Assembly (NCBI GenBank): GCA_020631735.1
Contig: CM036225.1
Location: 65,336,662-65,400,661, forward strand
Reading direction: 5' to 3'
From: Saccharum officinarum
Taxonomy: Eukaryota; Streptophyta; Magnoliopsida; Poales; Poaceae
Length of the DNA stretch: 64,000 nucleotides
How positions within the stretch are numbered: the first letter of the stretch is position 1; every line of letters starts with the position of its first letter. A program made the position numbers and the translations under genes. Positions 62,101 through 64,000 of this stretch are shown piece after piece. Under the pieces are notes generated by a model, which made no database searches, was not told the origin of the DNA, and worked only from the letters and a program-made list of their open reading frames with translations.

Positions 62101-63554
62101 ATAAGAAATAGAGATATGGGCCCTTTTTAGAAATGTTCTTTGGTGCCCTTTTGTCCGTTGCCTGTTTGCTATTGAAGAAATATATGGATGCACCACCCCA
62201 GTAAATTAATACCAATTGTTGTTCACCCATACACAAGGAATGCAACCTTTTGAATACCCTGTCCATATGGAAGTCAGGCTTGAGCTTCAGTTGGGTTGGG
62301 CCATATTAGTCCTGACTGGGATTAGACTTAGGCAAAAGATGCGTACATTGTGCTTGAGCAGGTATCAGGGCTAGGATATGATGATTCCTTGCTATATTAT
62401 CTATAAATATTCGTTTATAATTTAACACTTTATGTTTTTGAATTATCTATTTATTTCATTATGCCTTGTGTCTGGAAATCGGAATGGAATATTTACCACT
62501 TGCACGATAGGGATGTTTTGCAAGCTGTACCATGACAATTGCAAAGCAACATGCTTTATACGAGCTGCGTGCTTGCCCCTTTTATTCTAGTTATCTACTT
62601 GTTGCCAGTTCTTATCAATCCACGTGTTGTCCTTGGTTTAGGAGTGGGGTGATCCAAGAAAAGAAGAATACTATTATTACATGAAATCATATTCTCCTGT
62701 TGACAATGTAAGTGCTGATCTTTATGTCTCTGTTCAAATGTGTACTAGGGTATGAAGCTAGGATGATGCTTATTTCTTGTGAATGAATATAATCAAATAG
62801 TGCTGGAGGAGTATATTAGTGACACTGCCTATTTTTTCCCCGTTATTCATTGGTGAAGACCTGTGAATGCATGAATATGTAGTGTTGTTCTGGAATGTGA
62901 TAATTTGCACTGTTGAAAGAGGTGAAAAGGCTAGGAATTGTTGATGATCTTTGGTATTCTTGGTTCCATTAATATTAATATAGTAAAGAAGAATACTATT
63001 ATTACATGAAGTCATATTCTCCCACCAGCATGAACTTCAAATCGACCACAAATGTGCATTGCCCTGTGTTATCTGTTTGTCCATGCCACAGGTGACGGCA
63101 CAAGAGTATCCCAACATTCTTGTAACCGCTGGCTTAAACGGTAGGTGCCCCCTTGATACATTCCAAGTTGCTATTTAGCATTTCTAGTTGGTCTGTGATA
63201 GCTAGCTCAGTATCTGACTTGTGTGGATGGTGATAACGAACCAGATCCGCGCGTGATGTACTCTGAGCCTGCGAAATATGTGGCGAAGCTGAGGGAGCTG
63301 AAAAGAGATGTCAACCTTCTGCTGTTCAAGTGCGAGCTGGGAGCTGGACACTTCTCCAAATCGGGAAGGTAAACCGCGGGTTCTTTGTTGGTTTCGCTAG
63401 AGCTAGTGTACAACATTAGACGCTGAAGCAAAGTAAGGAGTAGTAATTTGGCTGGGGTTATGATTGCAGGTTCGAGAAGTTGCAGGAGGACGCGTTTACT
63501 TATGCGTTCATCCTCAAGGCGCTGGGCATGACTCGGAAGCTGGCTTCACTGTGA
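53153..63554 (+). CDS. Oligopeptidase B-like S9A serine peptidase (11 exons)
   Basis: Exons: 53153-53321, 53680-53960, 54081-54275, 54475-54821, 55709-56000, 56107-56265, 56871-57236, 62642-62707, 63092-63140, 63245-63368, 63470-63554. The phase is continuous and the total of 2133 nt gives 710 residues with no defect. The N-terminal two-thirds forms the beta-propeller region of prolyl oligopeptidases (YYWLRDDSRSDPDVL at the start). The catalytic domain has Ser557 in NGRSAGG, Asp642 in GLNDPRV and His677 in GAGHFSKSG. The spacing of 85 and 35 residues is that of oligopeptidase B. Such enzymes cleave short peptides after basic residues. The GGGEMGRKWYEDGKLLKKK region is also typical. No signal peptide is seen. 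Intron 7 (5.4 kb) holds a gypsy element in sense orientation. Confidence 0.94.
57276..57678 (+). repeat. 5' LTR of element G
   Basis: 403 bp with TG...CA ends, preceded by CCATG. Its last 276 bp match 61780-62058 with only a handful of differences. Confidence 0.87.
57690..61770 (+). pseudogene. Ty3/gypsy gag-pol of element G, multiply broken
   Basis: Gag starts at ATG 57690 (MSGHAATSSVEAS). It contains the retrotransposon gag domain (DPLGWLNRCERFFRAQL, TAQQWYYVMECD) and is stopped by TAG at 58605 and 58797. The zinc knuckle reads YYNCDEPYVQGHKC, so its first Cys is Tyr. The aspartic protease has LLDSGSTHNFV near 59144. RT carries VFFDDILIY near 60077 after a TGA at 59876. The frame shifts near 60375 before RNase H (DCDASGSGFGAVLHQGD). 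Integrase follows with an HHCC-type region and core Asp residues in TDISMDFIEGLP and SDRDPVF, but HPQMDDQSE replaces the usual HPQTDGQSE. A stop at 61704 precedes the deletion. Confidence 0.87.
61780..62058 (+). repeat. 3' LTR of element G, 5' part deleted
   Basis: It begins at the TGTTAGATTTG that lies 127 bp inside the intact 5' LTR and ends TCGTAACA, followed by the CCATG duplication. Confidence 0.87.
62985..63022 (+). repeat. Copy of part of peptidase exon 8 inside intron 8
   Basis: 38 nt match exon 8 positions 62660-62697 with a single difference (ATGAAG for ATGAAA). The flanks on both sides do not match. An AG lies directly upstream (TATAG). The element may be a duplicated exon fragment. 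Confidence 0.8.
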
Positions 63555-64000
63555 ATTTGATGGATGTGAGCCTGGAGGAATGATTGGACTGGAATTTTGT
63601 TAGGGTTGCCGCGTCGCATTCGCATCTTGTCACAGGACAGGTCGTGCTTGTTGAGCAGCAGACTGGTTGTGGTGAGGTGAGGTGCTGTGCTGTGCTGTAA
63701 CTGGGAGAACTCTCCCTGTCTCGGCCTCTTGGTTGGTCCCCCGGACTGCTTGTGCCGAGCTTTAGCCCTAAGAAGGATAGGGATGGATGTTGATGGACTA
63801 TGCATGGAATCGAATTCGGGAAGCAGTATTTATCACATTTAAATTTGAATAGATATTATTAGGTGCGGATACAAAAGGAATGGTTTGAATTCTGATTTGC
63901 ATTCGGATATCTGCTTGATTTTGGAGATAACAGAGTGTGTACTTGCTTTATAGATTGTTTTTAGTAGAAGAAAACCATTATGTACGCAGGGATTTGAAAC
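63555..64000 (+). other. 3' UTR and downstream flank of the peptidase gene
   Basis: Nothing coding is seen. It is GT-rich, then AT-rich beyond 63830, and probably includes the poly(A) region. Confidence 0.5.

Overview
This is nuclear DNA from a grass, most likely a panicoid of the Andropogoneae (Saccharum, Miscanthus or Sorghum type). The evidence is intron-rich genes with GC-rich first exons, plant-only gene families, and a dense nest of grass LTR retrotransposons, including a Cassandra element whose LTRs carry a 5S rRNA-like segment. The species cannot be fixed from the sequence. Four host genes are present. (1) A Golgi-type FG-GAP protein of the NERD1 family lies at 9077-13424 (+). (2) A TEX2-like SMP-domain lipid-transfer protein lies at 45837-49391 (+). 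(3) A CCDC12/cwf18 spliceosomal protein lies at 49960-52299 (-). (4) An oligopeptidase B-like S9A serine peptidase lies at 53153-63554 (+). I assembled exon structures by hand and checked that the reading phase runs through every junction. Genes 3 and 4 are intact. Genes 1 and 2 each need exactly one surplus base removed to read through.

From 1 to 8524 lies part of a minus-strand, gag-only SIRE/Maximus-like copia element (copy A). Its LTR holds a Cassandra element and is followed by a piece of another LTR, then a 100-N gap. Positions 1-8524 are almost the same sequence as 20647-29172, so copy A is either a recent direct duplication or a second assembly of the same locus.

From 16.2 to 45.1 kb is a nest that can be dissected through target-site duplications. 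A minus-strand Cassandra LTR (16210-16276 and 38242-38324) was hit by element C, a nearly complete SIRE/Maximus-like copia (16277-38241, TSD ACTGC). The 5' LTR of C was hit by gag-only element B (18147-29001, TSD CAAGT). The LTR of B was hit by a Cassandra (28242-28991). The outer Cassandra was also hit by a related LTR, D (from 38325). D carries a small non-autonomous LTR element, E (38838-40544, TSD TAGGG), whose ORF has IQ-like repeats, and a minus-strand LTR fragment, F. The nest ends abruptly at a 5'-truncated LINE (42841-45068).

From 45.8 to 64 kb is a compact gene block. TEX2-like and CCDC12 are convergent. CCDC12 and the peptidase are divergent across about 0.85 kb. A defective Ty3/gypsy element (57276-62058, TSD CCATG) sits in sense orientation in peptidase intron 7 and leaves the coding sequence intact.

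The least explained structure is in the LTRs of A, B, C, D and F. Each has a GC-rich array of short, often palindromic motifs ending about 50-60 bp upstream of a TATAAATA box. The array motif is CCGGACGCG-like in A, B, C and F but mainly CAGACGC-like in D.
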